A DNA stretch of 64,000 nt from Pigmentiphaga kullae (GCF_004216695.1 NZ_SGXC01000002.1:1488001-1552000), one strand, 5' to 3'; counted from the first letter of the stretch, positions 52,099 through 61,429 are shown. The notes: generated by a model from the sequence alone, not told the origin. Program-made: numbers and translations.

Positions 52099-53559
52099 AT
52101 GAATCAAGCTATCCTATGGCACCGCCCGCCCCCCTGCTCGCCGACCGTGGACCACAGAAAAACGCTGAACGTCACCCTTTGGCTCGTCGCCATCGGCCTC
52201 TTCATGCAGACGCTGGACACCACCATCGTCAACACGGCGCTGCCGGCGATGGCGGCCAGCCTGGGCGAAAGCCCGCTGCGCATGCAGTCGGTGGTGATTT
52301 CCTACGCGCTGACCATGGCCGTGCTGATACCCGCCTCGGGCTGGCTGGCCGACCGCTTCGGCACGCGCAAGGTGTATTTCTCGGCCATCGTCCTGTTCAC
52401 GCTGGGCTCCGTGCTGTGCGCGGTCTCCCAGAACCTGAGCCAGCTCGTCGCCTCGCGCGTGGTCCAGGGGGCCGGCGGCGCGATGCTGATGCCGGTGGGC
52501 CGGCTGGTCATCCTGCGCAGCTTCCCGCAGGAACGGCTGCTGCCCGCGCTGAGCTTCGTCGCCATACCGGCCATGGTCGGACCCATGATCGGCCCGGTGC
52601 TGGGCGGCTGGCTGTCCGAGCAGTTCTCCTGGCACTGGGTGTTCCTGATCAACATTCCGGTCGGCGTGGCGGGCGCGATCGCCACGCGCACCTTCATGAT
52701 CGACAAACGCGAAACGCAGCGGGCCGCCTTCGACGGCGTGGGCTACGGCCTGCTGGCCTTCGGCATGGCGGCCATCTCGTTATCCCTGGACGGGTTCTCG
52801 GGCCGCGCCACGGGGCACGCAACCGTCGTGCTCATGCTGGTGTTCGGCCTGATCAGCATCGTCACCTACTGGCTGCGCGCGGGCAAGCAGGCCGCCCCGC
52901 TGTTCTCGCCCGCCCTGTTCCGCATCCACACGTTCACGATAGGCCTGCTGGGCAACCTGTTCGCGCGGCTGGGCAGCAGCGGCATGCCCTTCCTGCTGCC
53001 GCTGCTGCTGCAGGTCAGCCTGGGCTATTCGCCCACGCACTCGGGCCTGATGATGCTGCCCGTGGCCGCGGCCGGCATGCTCAGCAAGCGCCTGGCGACC
53101 TCGCTGATCACCCGCTATGGCTATCGCCACGTCCTGGTGGTCAACACGGTGCTGGTCGGCCTGACCATCGCTTCGTTTTCGCTGGTCGACGCCTCGCATC
53201 CGGTCTGGGCCCAGGTGGTGCTGATGGCCTTCTTCGGCGCGGTGAACTCGCTGCAGTTCACCGCCATGAACACGCTGACGCTGAAGGACCTGGGGCAACA
53301 AGGCGCCAGCAGCGGCAACAGCATCCTGTCCATGATGCAGATGCTGGCGATCAGCCTGAGCGTGACGGTGGCCGGCGGCATCCTCTCGGCCTTCAGCCAC
53401 TTCGTGGACCACGGCGCCCCCCAGGACGCGCTGGCGGCCTTCCACGCCACCTTCATCTGCATCGGCCTGCTCACGGCGGCATCGGCATGGATCTTCTGGC
53501 AGTTGTCGCCCGACGTGCCGCGCGAATCCAAGAAGGATGACTCGCTGGACCTGGGGTAA
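52099..53559 (+). CDS. mdtD: MFS exporter, MdtD-like (DHA2)
   Basis: 486-residue transporter closely resembling E. coli MdtD: GLFMQTLDTTIVNTALPAMAASLGESPL, PASGWLADRFGTRKVYF, GAGGAMLMPVGRLVILR, and SSGNSILSMMQMLAISLSVT. About 14 helices. The start is uncertain: ATG 52099 or GTG 52147; the latter would give an N-terminus closer in length to E. coli. Divergent from dodecin. No two-component or RND partner (as with E. coli mdtABC) is present here. Confidence 0.85.
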   Translation: MNQAILWHRPPPCSPTVDHRKTLNVTLWLVAIGLFMQTLDTTIVNTALPAMAASLGESPLRMQSVVISYALTMAVLIPASGWLADRFGTRKVYFSAIVLFTLGSVLCAVSQNLSQLVASRVVQGAGGAMLMPVGRLVILRSFPQERLLPALSFVAIPAMVGPMIGPVLGGWLSEQFSWHWVFLINIPVGVAGAIATRTFMIDKRETQRAAFDGVGYGLLAFGMAAISLSLDGFSGRATGHATVVLMLVFGLISIVTYWLRAGKQAAPLFSPALFRIHTFTIGLLGNLFARLGSSGMPFLLPLLLQVSLGYSPTHSGLMMLPVAAAGMLSKRLATSLITRYGYRHVLVVNTVLVGLTIASFSLVDASHPVWAQVVLMAFFGAVNSLQFTAMNTLTLKDLGQQGASSGNSILSMMQMLAISLSVTVAGGILSAFSHFVDHGAPQDALAAFHATFICIGLLTAASAWIFWQLSPDVPRESKKDDSLDLG

Positions 53560-53610
53560 CGAAGGGCGACGGCCGCGTCGTATAGAATCGACCCTTTTGC
53601 GCGGCCCGCC

Positions 53611-54519
53611 ATGTGGTTCAAGAATCTACAGATCTATCGCCTTCCCGCCCCCTGGCCCATGACGGCCGAAGGGCTCGATGAACTGCTCAGGCCCCAGGTC
53701 TTCGGCCCCGGCTCCAGCCTGGAACTGCAGACGCAGGGATGGGCGCCCCCGCTGGAGAACGGCAGCCTGCTGGCCCACGGCGTGAACGGCCAGTTGCTGA
53801 TCACGCTGCGCACCGAGAAGAAACTGCTCCCGACCACCGTCATCAACCAGGTGGCCAAGGCCAAGGCCCAGGAAATCGAAGAGCAGCAAGGCTTCAAGCC
53901 CGGCCGCAAGCAGATGAAGGAGATCAAGGAGAACGTCAAGGAAACGCTGCTGCCGCGCGCCTTCAGCATCCTGCGCGACACCCGCGCATGGATAGACACG
54001 CGCAACGGCTGGCTGTGCATCGACGCCTCCTCGGCAGCGCGCTGCGACGAACTGCTGCAGCTTCTGAACCGGGCCATCGACAAGTTCCCGCTGGCCAACC
54101 TGCACGTGCAGACCTCGCCCGCGGCCGCCATGACCGAATGGCTGGCCGGCGGCGAAGCGCCCGCCAACTTCACGATCGACCAGGACACCGAACTGCGCTC
54201 CACCGGCGAGGGCCGGGCCACGGTGCGCTACGTGCGGCAATCCATCGAAGCCGAGGACGTGCGCCGCCACATCGAGGCCGGCAAGCAGTGCACCCGCCTC
54301 GCGATGACCTGGGCCGACCGCATCTCGTTCGTGCTGAGCGAATCGCTGGCCATCAAGCGCATCGCGCCGCTGGACGTGCTCAAGGAAAACGCCGACGCCC
54401 TGGCGCAGAACGACGCCGAACGCTTCGACGCCGATTTCACGCTGATGTCCGGCGAACTGGCCAAGCTGATCGCCGACGTGGTCGACGCGCTGGGAGGCGA
54501 AGCCCCCACGATGCGCTGA
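53611..54519 (+). CDS. rdgC: Recombination-associated protein RdgC
   Basis: 302-residue DNA-binding protein that forms a ring around duplex DNA and restrains RecA. The N-terminus [15 protein letters not shown], the [21 protein letters not shown] segment and the [16 protein letters not shown] region are characteristic. Length is as in E. coli (303). TATAGAAT at 53581-53588 may be its -10 element. Alone in its transcript, convergent with an MFS gene. Confidence 0.96.
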   Translation: MWFKNLQIYRLPAPWPMTAEGLDELLRPQVFGPGSSLELQTQGWAPPLENGSLLAHGVNGQLLITLRTEKKLLPTTVINQVAKAKAQEIEEQQGFKPGRKQMKEIKENVKETLLPRAFSILRDTRAWIDTRNGWLCIDASSAARCDELLQLLNRAIDKFPLANLHVQTSPAAAMTEWLAGGEAPANFTIDQDTELRSTGEGRATVRYVRQSIEAEDVRRHIEAGKQCTRLAMTWADRISFVLSESLAIKRIAPLDVLKENADALAQNDAERFDADFTLMSGELAKLIADVVDALGGEAPTMR

Positions 54520-54528
54520 CGGCCGCCT

Positions 54529-54554
54529 GAGCGGCGCGCCGGCAGGCGCCGCTC
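54529..54554. terminator. Hairpin between convergent rdgC and MFS genes
   Basis: Nine-base perfect inverted repeat GAGCGGCGC and GCGCCGCTC with an eight-base loop, just after rdgC and reaching the stop codon of the MFS gene. No U tract. Confidence 0.45.
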
Positions 54555-55945
54555 TATGAGCGCCAGGCGCTCCAGGCCGCCAGGGCCGGCGCCAGCGCGA
54601 ACAGGCCGAACAGCCAGGCGGCCGCGGTACGGGCGCCTTCGATGCCGCCAGGGTCGGCCAGGCCGGCGGCGTTGGCCACCATGCCCGCCACCGCCGATCC
54701 CAGCGCGATCGCATAGAGTTGCAGGGTGGTCACCGCGCCCGAGGCCAGGTTCTCCTGGCCCGCCGGGGCCGAGCGGAACACGCGCGTGACCAGGTGCGAC
54801 CAGCACATGCCTATGCCAAAGCCGACGCCGGCCAGCGCCAGGCACAGCGCGGCGAATGCCACCTGGCCCGACTCGCCCGGCGGTACCAGTACGGCCAGCG
54901 CCGCCAGGCCCGCCGTGGTCACCACCGGCCCGCAGCGCACCAGGCGCACGACGGCCCCGCCGGTGTACCCCGAGAACATCAGCGAAGCCAGCGTCCAGCC
55001 GCCCGCCATGACCGCCGTCAGGTAGCCCGCCACCAGCGGCGTCTGGCCATGCAGGGTCTGCAGGAAATACGGAACGAAGATCTCGCAGGTCAGGCCGATG
55101 ATGAGCATGGCCATCGTCAGGTAGCAGGCGCCCAGTACCGTCCGGGTCGAGTAGGCGCCCGTGGGCATGAGCCGCGACGACGCCTTCACGTCCAGGCGCC
55201 CCATCCACGCCACCAGCGCCAGCCCCACCGCCACACCGGCGGCGTTCCAGGCCAGTTCGTGCGACAGGCTGCCCACCGAGACCACCAGCACCGAGCACGC
55301 CAGCAGCGCCAGCTTGCCCCAGGGCACGCCCGCGGCCGACGACGAGGCGGGCGCGGTGGCCGGCACCAGCTTGTAGACGATGGCCGCCAGCGCGGCGGCC
55401 ACCGGCAGCAGCGACAGAAAGGCCGGCCGCCACCATCCCAGCGAGGCGAACAGCCCGCCCAGGGCCGGTCCCGACAGCGTCGCCACGCCCCACATCGCCG
55501 AGACGAAGGCCAGCGCACGCGGCCACAGGCGCGATTCGTACACCATCCGTATCAGCGCATAGGACAAGGCCAGCAGCACGCCGCCGGCAAGTCCCTGGAC
55601 GGTGCGCCCGGCAAGCAGCCACCACATGGCCGGCGCGGTGGCGCAGATCAGCGAACCCAGGCAGAACAGCGCCAGCGCGCCCAGGTAGGCACGGCGCGGT
55701 CCCATCCGATCGATCAGCCGGTAGGACAAGGCCGAACCGAGAATGGACGCCACCACGAACAGCGTCGTGCTCCAGGCGTAGTAGGCCAGCCCACCGATGC
55801 TGTGCACGATGGTGGGCATGATGGTGGTGACGACGTAGACATTGATGGCGTGGAGCGCCACGCCGCCGGCCAGGGCCAGCGAACGCAGCGCGTTGCGGCC
55901 GGTCATCAGTTCAAAGGGAGAAGACTTTTCCTGCGAGGAAGGCAT
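54554..55945 (-). CDS. MFS transporter
   Basis: 463-residue major-facilitator protein, about 14 helices. The first helix reads LALAGGVALHAINVYVVTTIMPTIV, resembling DHA2 drug exporters without the usual charged D1 motif; SYRLIDRMGPRRAYLGA is motif A. I start at ATG 55945 (MPSSQEKSSPF); a GTG directly after the stop of the upstream sulfatase gene (55969) would add eight residues. Close spacing suggests co-transcription with that gene. Substrate unknown. Confidence 0.85.
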   Translation of the reverse strand: MPSSQEKSSPFELMTGRNALRSLALAGGVALHAINVYVVTTIMPTIVHSIGGLAYYAWSTTLFVVASILGSALSYRLIDRMGPRRAYLGALALFCLGSLICATAPAMWWLLAGRTVQGLAGGVLLALSYALIRMVYESRLWPRALAFVSAMWGVATLSGPALGGLFASLGWWRPAFLSLLPVAAALAAIVYKLVPATAPASSSAAGVPWGKLALLACSVLVVSVGSLSHELAWNAAGVAVGLALVAWMGRLDVKASSRLMPTGAYSTRTVLGACYLTMAMLIIGLTCEIFVPYFLQTLHGQTPLVAGYLTAVMAGGWTLASLMFSGYTGGAVVRLVRCGPVVTTAGLAALAVLVPPGESGQVAFAALCLALAGVGFGIGMCWSHLVTRVFRSAPAGQENLASGAVTTLQLYAIALGSAVAGMVANAAGLADPGGIEGARTAAAWLFGLFALAPALAAWSAWRS

Positions 55946-55969
55946 GCGTGGGTCCGTAAGCGCGCGCAC

Positions 55970-57688
55970 TCAACGTGCGACGAGCGAGCGGACCGGATTG
56001 TAAGGGCGGACCGGCAGGCTGTGGCCCACCGGCAGGACATCGGAGAATTCCAGCGAGGCGCCTTCGTGCACCTCGCGGAAGGTGTTGGCCCCGTACAGGT
56101 TCTTGCCCTGCACGTAGTACACGCCGTCGATGGCCGACGGCGAGCGCACATCGTGCCCTAGCTGGTTCGCCAGCCAACGCGACATTTCGAAGTGGCTGAT
56201 CCAGCCCGCCCGCCGCATGGGTTCGGATGCGGCCTGGGGCGCCTCGCGGCTCCACGACAGCACCGGCACGTCGGCTACCTCGGGTTCGAGCACGTTGTGT
56301 CCCCACATGCCCCGGGCGCCCAGCAACTGCCCGTGATCGCCGGTGATCACCACGTGGCGCTGGCCCGCAAGCCTGTCGAATTCGCCCAGCATGCGGTCCA
56401 GCAGCGCGTCCAGATACAGCACGGAATTATCGTAGGCGTTGCGCTGGCGCACCGCGCGCGGCTGGTCATGGCTGTCCGGCCAGCGCGCGTAGCGGTCGCG
56501 TGCATGAGCATAGTTGGCCTCGTAGGGGGCGTGGGTCGAACGCAGCAGGACCACGACGAAGGTCTTCTGCGGCCACTTCTGCTCCTGCAGCAGCGACAGG
56601 ATCGCCTCGTCGCCCTGCGCGCGGAAGCGGGCGGGCTCGTCCTCGCGGGTGATGGACACGTCGACGTAGCGGCTGCCCACGTCGTTGAGCAGCTTGGACT
56701 CCTGGGACGAAATCCAGTAGGTCGTGAAGCCCGCCTCCTTGGCGAACTTGAACAGATTCGTGGACAGACTCCGGATCTGGTCCAGCTGGCCGGGTTCGCG
56801 CACGGCATTCATGATCAGCGGCATGCTGGCCGCGGTGGAAACGGCCGCCGCCACGCCATGGCGCGCCACCAGCCCCTGCTCCATGCGCCGCGCCAGGTTG
56901 GGCGTCGTGTCCCGCTCGTAGCCCATGATGCCCAGGTGTTCGCTGCGCAGCGAATCGGCCACGAACAACCAGACGTGCTGCGCCTGCGAGGGGAATGGCA
57001 CGACCTCGGGCCGGGTCGCGGCCGCCACCGGAGCCGGCGCCGCGTGCAGCGATCCGCGCAGGACGTTGTGCACCAGGAAAAAGCTGAAGGTGTTGAGCGA
57101 ATTGTGCAGGCCGCTGCGGGTGGGGCCCGGCAGGAAGGAATTGAGATCGCGGTAGGTGGCGCGATAAGGCTTGGACAGCAGGCCCGCGGCCACCAGCATG
57201 ACTCCCAGCGCGCGCTGCCAGCGCCGGACGTCGGACCGCATGTAAGTCATGAACAGCCACCACGCGGCCAGATACGGAATCAGCACCGCGAACAGCACGT
57301 GGACATGGTCGCCGAAATCGGCCAGCGCCACTTCCCGGACGTCTCCGAACTCGGAGAACAGGCTGGCCAGCACGACGGGATCGAGCGGCCGGCCGGCGTA
57401 GGAAATGTGGCTGAGCTGCACCAGCTCCATGCCGCCCAGCAGCAACAGAATGCACGTCACGAACACCCGGCTGCCCGACAGCCACAGCCCCAGGTTGAAG
57501 GCCAGCAGCGCCGCGAAATAGTTCAGCTCGAAATCGGCCTGGTTGGCGACCGTGAACCATTGCTGGATCCAGTCGTCCAGCATCAGCAGCGACGTGGTCA
57601 GCAGGACCAGCGCTCCCCGCAGGGCGAGGTGCCGCCAGTTCCACATCCCGGGCCGGGGCGTCAGGGTCAGGGAGTAATTCGTCGTCAT
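55970..57688 (-). CDS. Membrane sulfatase-fold (EptA-like) transferase
   Basis: 572-residue protein of the alkaline-phosphatase superfamily. Five N-terminal helices (residues about 20-180) precede a periplasmic catalytic domain. VWLFVADSLRSEHLGIMGYERDTTPNL matches the first metal segment of phosphoethanolamine transferases (with Asp for the usual Glu), STAASMPLIMNAV the nucleophile region, and VVITGDHGQLLGARGMWGHN the second metal segment. It may modify lipid A, a glycan or glycerol phosphate; target unknown. I start at the ATG of MTTNYSLTL rather than the GTG two codons before. Confidence 0.82.
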   Translation of the reverse strand: MTTNYSLTLTPRPGMWNWRHLALRGALVLLTTSLLMLDDWIQQWFTVANQADFELNYFAALLAFNLGLWLSGSRVFVTCILLLLGGMELVQLSHISYAGRPLDPVVLASLFSEFGDVREVALADFGDHVHVLFAVLIPYLAAWWLFMTYMRSDVRRWQRALGVMLVAAGLLSKPYRATYRDLNSFLPGPTRSGLHNSLNTFSFFLVHNVLRGSLHAAPAPVAAATRPEVVPFPSQAQHVWLFVADSLRSEHLGIMGYERDTTPNLARRMEQGLVARHGVAAAVSTAASMPLIMNAVREPGQLDQIRSLSTNLFKFAKEAGFTTYWISSQESKLLNDVGSRYVDVSITREDEPARFRAQGDEAILSLLQEQKWPQKTFVVVLLRSTHAPYEANYAHARDRYARWPDSHDQPRAVRQRNAYDNSVLYLDALLDRMLGEFDRLAGQRHVVITGDHGQLLGARGMWGHNVLEPEVADVPVLSWSREAPQAASEPMRRAGWISHFEMSRWLANQLGHDVRSPSAIDGVYYVQGKNLYGANTFREVHEGASLEFSDVLPVGHSLPVRPYNPVRSLVAR

Positions 57689-57726
57689 GCGCACTCGATC
57701 AGGCGGCCCGCGGCCTTCCTACGTAA

Positions 57727-57760
57727 AGAACGGCGTCCAGCCGGAACCGGGCGCCGTTCT
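57727..57760. terminator. Hairpin between terC and the sulfatase gene
   Basis: AGAACGGCG and CGCCGTTCT form a nine-base stem; on the minus strand it is followed by TTT. It may end the terC transcript or lie in the leader of the sulfatase gene. A second strong hairpin (57819-57843, CGCGAG to CTCGCG around GGAATTCC) lies only 18 bases after the terC stop and is the other candidate. Confidence 0.45.
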
Positions 57761-57860
57761 GCTGTGGGCGGTGTGTCCACCCCGGGAAAGCCGCAAGCTT
57801 AACTCAGTTCGCCCCTGCCGCGAGAGGGGGAATTCCCCTCGCGCCGGCGGGAGCGTAGCC

Positions 57861-58583
57861 TTACGCCGCGTTGGATTCGGGCTGGCTGCCCTTCCCGCGG
57901 TTGTTGACCACCATGCGGGCACCGCCCAGGATAGCGACCAGCGCCAGCGGATAGACCAGCCACTGCACCCAGGCGTGGGCCTGGAACCAGGGCTTGACCA
58001 GGGGCTCGCCCATCACCATCTTGGCCGCGGTCACGACCAGCACGCCGGCGCCGATGTAGATGATGGCCGGATAACGCTCCATCAGACGCAGGATGAGGCG
58101 GCTGCCCCAGACCATGATGGGCACGCTGATCAGCAGGCCCAGCACCACCAGCAGGAAACTGCCGTGCGCCGCGCCGGCCACCGCCAGCACGTTGTCCACG
58201 CCCATGACCGCATCGGCGATCACGATGGTCTTGATGGCGGCGGCGAAGCTGGTGTTGACCGAGCCATGGCCGTGTTCGTCCTCTTCGGCGGTCAGCAGGC
58301 GGTACGCGATCCACAGCAGCGCCAGGCCGCCGACCAGCATGAGGCCGGGGATCTTGAGCAGCCAGACCACGGCCAGCGTCATCAGCGTACGGACCACGAT
58401 GGCGCCGACCGTGCCCCAGATGATGGCCTTCTTCTGCAAGGCGGGGGGCAGGTTGCGCGCGGCCAGCGCGATGACGATGGCGTTGTCGCCCGCCAGCACG
58501 ATGTCGATGACGACGATGGACGCCAGCGCGAACAGGAATTGGGTGGTGAAAGTTTCTGCGGCGAAAGCCGAAAGCCATTCCAC
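57861..58583 (-). CDS. TerC-family membrane protein, probable Mn2+ exporter
   Basis: 240-residue protein with seven helices and the two conserved acidic motifs of the family: VVIDIVLAGDNAIVIALAARNLP and VIADAVMGVDNVLAVAGAA. I start at GTG (VEWLSAFAAETF) with GGAG nine bases upstream; the frame is open further upstream but there crosses the riboswitch leader. The leader carries a Mn2+-sensing riboswitch, which with known relatives (Alx, YkoY) supports manganese export or metal loading of exported enzymes. It stands as its own transcript. Confidence 0.9.
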   Translation of the reverse strand: MEWLSAFAAETFTTQFLFALASIVVIDIVLAGDNAIVIALAARNLPPALQKKAIIWGTVGAIVVRTLMTLAVVWLLKIPGLMLVGGLALLWIAYRLLTAEEDEHGHGSVNTSFAAAIKTIVIADAVMGVDNVLAVAGAAHGSFLLVVLGLLISVPIMVWGSRLILRLMERYPAIIYIGAGVLVVTAAKMVMGEPLVKPWFQAHAWVQWLVYPLALVAILGGARMVVNNRGKGSQPESNAA

Positions 58584-58671
58584 GAGTTGGTTCTCCAGAG
58601 AAGTTGACGGCCTCTGCTGGCAACAGGAATGACTGGGGACGGGAGTACCCATGCAGGACCTGAGGCCAGGC

Positions 58672-58790
58672 TGCAAAGGTCTTGTTCAATCACCGGGCGG
58701 TGATCCGCACGACCGGAGGAAGCGAGCTTCCACGTATTGACGATCGTACGAAAGAGCCTGTTGGACTCTCGAACTACTCCCCTTTGGAGG
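58672..58790 (-). promoter_or_regulatory. yybP-ykoY (Mn2+) riboswitch
   Basis: Minus-strand leader of the TerC gene. It has the conserved 5' part CCAAAGGGGAGTAG, the CTTTCGTACG and GTCAATACGTGG middle elements, a GGAAGC-GCTTCC hairpin, and the conserved 3' end CAAGACCTTTGC, whose CCTTTG pairs back with CAAAGG of the 5' end (stem P1). These are the defining blocks of the Mn2+ riboswitch of alx/mntP and yybP/ykoY genes. About 90 bases separate it from the GTG start. Confidence 0.92.
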
Positions 58791-58816
58791 GACATGCCAT
58801 AGACATGTCAGCCGGC

Positions 58817-58846
58817 ATTTTCGCCTGGCCCCCGGCTTCGCGTCAA
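58817..58846 (-). promoter_or_regulatory. Probable promoter of the riboswitch-terC transcript
   Basis: Minus strand: TTGACG (58846-58841), 18-base spacer, GAAAAT (58822-58817). This would start RNA near 58810, just ahead of the riboswitch. The 58584-58982 gap (399 bases) thus holds riboswitch, promoter, and the upstream region of the dehydratase gene, for which CGTATATGCTTGG near 58928 could be a -10 region. Confidence 0.55.
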
Positions 58847-58982
58847 CATCGGGGGATACCCCAAGAAACCGGCGAAAAAGGGGCCGCATGGGGATTCCCG
58901 ATCGGCCGCGCCCCGGCCCATCCGCTTCGTATATGCTTGGCCTCTCGGCCGCCTCCGGCCGGCACCCAGGTGGAAAAACCCC

Positions 58983-59960
58983 ATGTCCGTCGCCTTCCCC
59001 GCCATCGAAGCGGCCGCCGCGCTGCTTGCCGGCCACGCCCACCGCACGCCCGTGCTGACCTCGCATACGGTCGACACCCGCACCGGGGCCTCGGTCTTCT
59101 TCAAGTGCGAGAATTTCCAACGCATGGGCGCCTTCAAGTTCCGCGGCGCCTACCATGCGCTGGCCCGCTTGCCCGACGATGCCCGCCGGCGCGGCGTGGT
59201 GGCCTATTCGTCGGGCAACCATGCCCAGGCCGTCGCGCTGGCGGGCCGGCTGCTGGGCATACCGGCCACCATCGTCATGCCGACCGACGCCCCCCAGGTC
59301 AAGCTCGAGGCCACGCGCGGCTATGGCGCCCGCGTGGTGCCGTACGACCGCGCCACGCAGCGGCGCGAGGACATCGCGGCCGAACTCGCAGGCCGCGACG
59401 GGCTGACCACCATCCCGCCCTTCGACCATCCGGACGTCATCGCCGGCCAAGGCACCGCCGCGTTGGAGCTGCTGCGCGAGACCGGTCCCCTGGACTACCT
59501 GCTGGTGCCATGCGGCGGCGGCGGACTGCTGTCGGGATCCGCCATCGCGGCCAACGCCTGCGCCCCGGGCATCCGGGTCATAGGCGTGGAGCCGGCCGCC
59601 GGCGACGACGTCACCCGGTCGTTCCGCAGCGGCACGCTGCAATCGGTGGACAACCCCGACACCATCGCCGACGGCGCGCGCACGCAGTCGGCGGGCCGGT
59701 ACACCTTCCCGCTCATACAGGCCCACGTCCACGACATGCTGACGGTGACCGACGACGAACTGCTGCGCGCGATGTTCTTCCTGATGGAGCGGATGAAGTT
59801 CGTGCTCGAACCCACCGGCGCCCTGGGCGCGGCCGCGCTACTGTCCGGCAAGGTGAATGCGCGCGGCAAGCGCGTGGGCATCATCGTCTCGGGCGGCAAC
59901 GTCGACCTGTTCGCGCTGGCGCCCTACCTGGCCAAGGGGCGCACCGCCTACGGCGCGTAG
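58983..59960 (+). CDS. Threonine/serine dehydratase (PLP)
   Basis: 325-residue fold-type II PLP enzyme. Lys52 in GAFKFRGAYHAL binds the cofactor, SSGNHAQAVALAG holds its carboxylate side, and CGGGGLLSGSA its phosphate. It has no C-terminal ACT-like regulatory domain, so it is the catabolic/racemase-like type (TdcB, serine racemase, threo-3-hydroxyaspartate ammonia-lyase) and not biosynthetic IlvA. Exact substrate cannot be read. ATG at MSVAFPAIEAA. Confidence 0.88.
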   Translation: MSVAFPAIEAAAALLAGHAHRTPVLTSHTVDTRTGASVFFKCENFQRMGAFKFRGAYHALARLPDDARRRGVVAYSSGNHAQAVALAGRLLGIPATIVMPTDAPQVKLEATRGYGARVVPYDRATQRREDIAAELAGRDGLTTIPPFDHPDVIAGQGTAALELLRETGPLDYLLVPCGGGGLLSGSAIAANACAPGIRVIGVEPAAGDDVTRSFRSGTLQSVDNPDTIADGARTQSAGRYTFPLIQAHVHDMLTVTDDELLRAMFFLMERMKFVLEPTGALGAAALLSGKVNARGKRVGIIVSGGNVDLFALAPYLAKGRTAYGA

Positions 59961-60310
59961 TGCGCCACGCCGACGACCGGGGCAACCGGCGCGGCCGCCT
60001 CGGCATGCGCGGGGCGGAACGTCACGATGGCCATCAGCAGGATAGCCAGCGCGAGGTCGCGCCGGGGCGTCTCGTAGGGCTGCGAGCGCAAGCGCCGGAA
60101 GCCCCACATGACCAGCACGATGAAGCCCCCCATCAGCGCCGCCGCCAGGAAAGAACCGGCGTACTGCGCCAATACCGGCACCCGTTCGCTGAACGGGCCT
60201 TCGGGCAAGGGCCCGCGCAGCGCGCTGGACACCAGGAACATCAGCCCCAGCGCCCCGGCCAGCGCCCCCCACGACAAATCCCGACCGACGAAAACCTTCA
60301 CGACATTCAC
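59948..60310 (-). CDS. Small membrane protein, function unknown
   Basis: About 120 residues with three likely membrane helices (SWGALAGALGLMFLVSSALR; LAQYAGSFLAAALMGGFIVLVMWGF; LALAILLMAIVTF) and a short Ala/Pro-rich C-terminus. I do not recognise the family. The start is unsure: GTG 60310, GTG 60301 or TTG 60316. It overlaps the 3' end of the dehydratase by 13 bases on the other strand. Confidence 0.55.
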   Translation of the reverse strand: MNVVKVFVGRDLSWGALAGALGLMFLVSSALRGPLPEGPFSERVPVLAQYAGSFLAAALMGGFIVLVMWGFRRLRSQPYETPRRDLALAILLMAIVTFRPAHAEAAAPVAPVVGVAHYAP

Positions 60311-60350
60311 ACCCAAGGCTAAACGGCAAAAGTATAGCTTTCGATCTTCC

Positions 60351-60378
60351 CCCAGGATGCGGTGGATCCGGCTTTGCC
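60351..60378 (+). repeat. Intergenic repeat, copy D (partial)
   Basis: Only the first third of the element: CCCAGGATGCGGTGGATCCG followed by GCTTTGCC, sharing 23 bases (through GGCT) with copy A, then diverging. It lies between the small membrane protein and the araC-type gene. Confidence 0.6.
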
Positions 60379-60392
60379 TGTAGGAGAGACCT

Positions 60393-61319
60393 CTACGGCC
60401 AGGCCGAGTAAGTCAGGTCCTCGCGACCGGCTTCCTCCAGCACCCGGCGGCGATAGCTGCCGGGGGGAACCCCCATGTGGCGCCTGAAGAAGCGGTTGAA
60501 GTGCGCAGTGTCGCGGAACCCCAGGCCGTAGGCGACCTGGGCCACGGGCAGCGGCGACTGCTGCAGGCGTACCCGGGCTTCCTGCAACAGGCGCTCGTGC
60601 ACCACGGCCAGCGGGCCGCAGCCGGCGCTGCGCATGGACGCGGCGTGCAGCCGGCGTTCGGTCACGCCCAGGGTACGGGCGTAGCGGGAGATGGGCCAAT
60701 GCTCGCGAAAGTGCATCTCCACGACTCGCAGGAAACGCTGGAACACGACCGAGCCGGGCCGATCCCCGGTGGGCGCCTCGGGATCGATGTCGCTCATGCG
60801 CCAGAGATGCGTCAGGACGATGGAGAGATAGGCGACAGCGATGCCCGCTGCGCCCTTGGCCGCCTGGCGCAGCTCATGGCTGACGGCTTCGAACACCGGA
60901 CGCAGCATGTCCCGCCCTGCCGCCATCTCGTCCGGCCCGATGTGCAGCAGGCGGTCGGCCACATTGCGCAAGGCCGCCGCATGCTGGCTGGCGGCCGAGG
61001 CGCGCGACACCAGTTCCTCGGCGGCCGACAGCATGTAGCCGGCGCCGCCGGCCTCCAGGCGTATGGACTGCGCCATGCCCGGCGGCAGCCAGGCCAGGCA
61101 CGGCGCGCGCAGCGCCAGTTGCCCGTGGCGCAGCGTGGCCACGCCCTTCCCCGCCGTCAGCAGCAGGGCGTGGCTGCGTCCCTGCCGGCGGGCGGCATCG
61201 ATCACCCATTCGCGCGCGGCCAGCGCGGGCACCATGGACTCGCTTTCCATCAGGGTGGCCAGCGGCGTCTCGCCGATGTCCGGGTGCGAGTCGGGTAGGG
61301 AATGCGGATAAGCCACCAT
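60393..61319 (-). CDS. AraC-family transcriptional regulator
   Basis: 308-residue regulator. The N-terminal cupin-like sensing domain (LTAGKGVATLRHGQLALRAPCLAWLPPG) is followed by a C-terminal double HTH (about residues 205-300: VAQVAYGLGFRDTAHFNRFFRRHMGVPPGSYRR). The layout is like PobR-type regulators of aromatic compounds. It is divergent from the ABC transporter genes with 151 bases between, and is the probable local regulator. Ligand unknown. Confidence 0.88.
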   Translation of the reverse strand: MVAYPHSLPDSHPDIGETPLATLMESESMVPALAAREWVIDAARRQGRSHALLLTAGKGVATLRHGQLALRAPCLAWLPPGMAQSIRLEAGGAGYMLSAAEELVSRASAASQHAAALRNVADRLLHIGPDEMAAGRDMLRPVFEAVSHELRQAAKGAAGIAVAYLSIVLTHLWRMSDIDPEAPTGDRPGSVVFQRFLRVVEMHFREHWPISRYARTLGVTERRLHAASMRSAGCGPLAVVHERLLQEARVRLQQSPLPVAQVAYGLGFRDTAHFNRFFRRHMGVPPGSYRRRVLEEAGREDLTYSAWP

Positions 61320-61413
61320 GCGGGTCCTCGGGAAGGCAGGTAGAAAAGTACAAGTAATCGTCCGATTTCATCAATGCCTGCAACTTTACATGGCCGAGCC
61401 GTCTAGCCAGAAT

Positions 61414-61429
61414 TTGTACGTCGCTACAA
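61414..61429. promoter_or_regulatory. Inverted repeat, possible operator
   Basis: TTGTACGTCGCTACAA: TTGTA and TACAA arms around six bases, 41 bases before the ABC substrate-binding gene. A related TTGTTACAA follows at 61444-61452. Possible binding site of the divergent AraC-type regulator, though AraC proteins more often use direct repeats. Confidence 0.4.

Noticed and set aside
58682-60322. 546-codon plus-strand frame spanning the terC leader and dehydratase
   Set aside because: It is out of phase with the PLP enzyme, whose motifs fix the real frame, and its start lies across the riboswitch.
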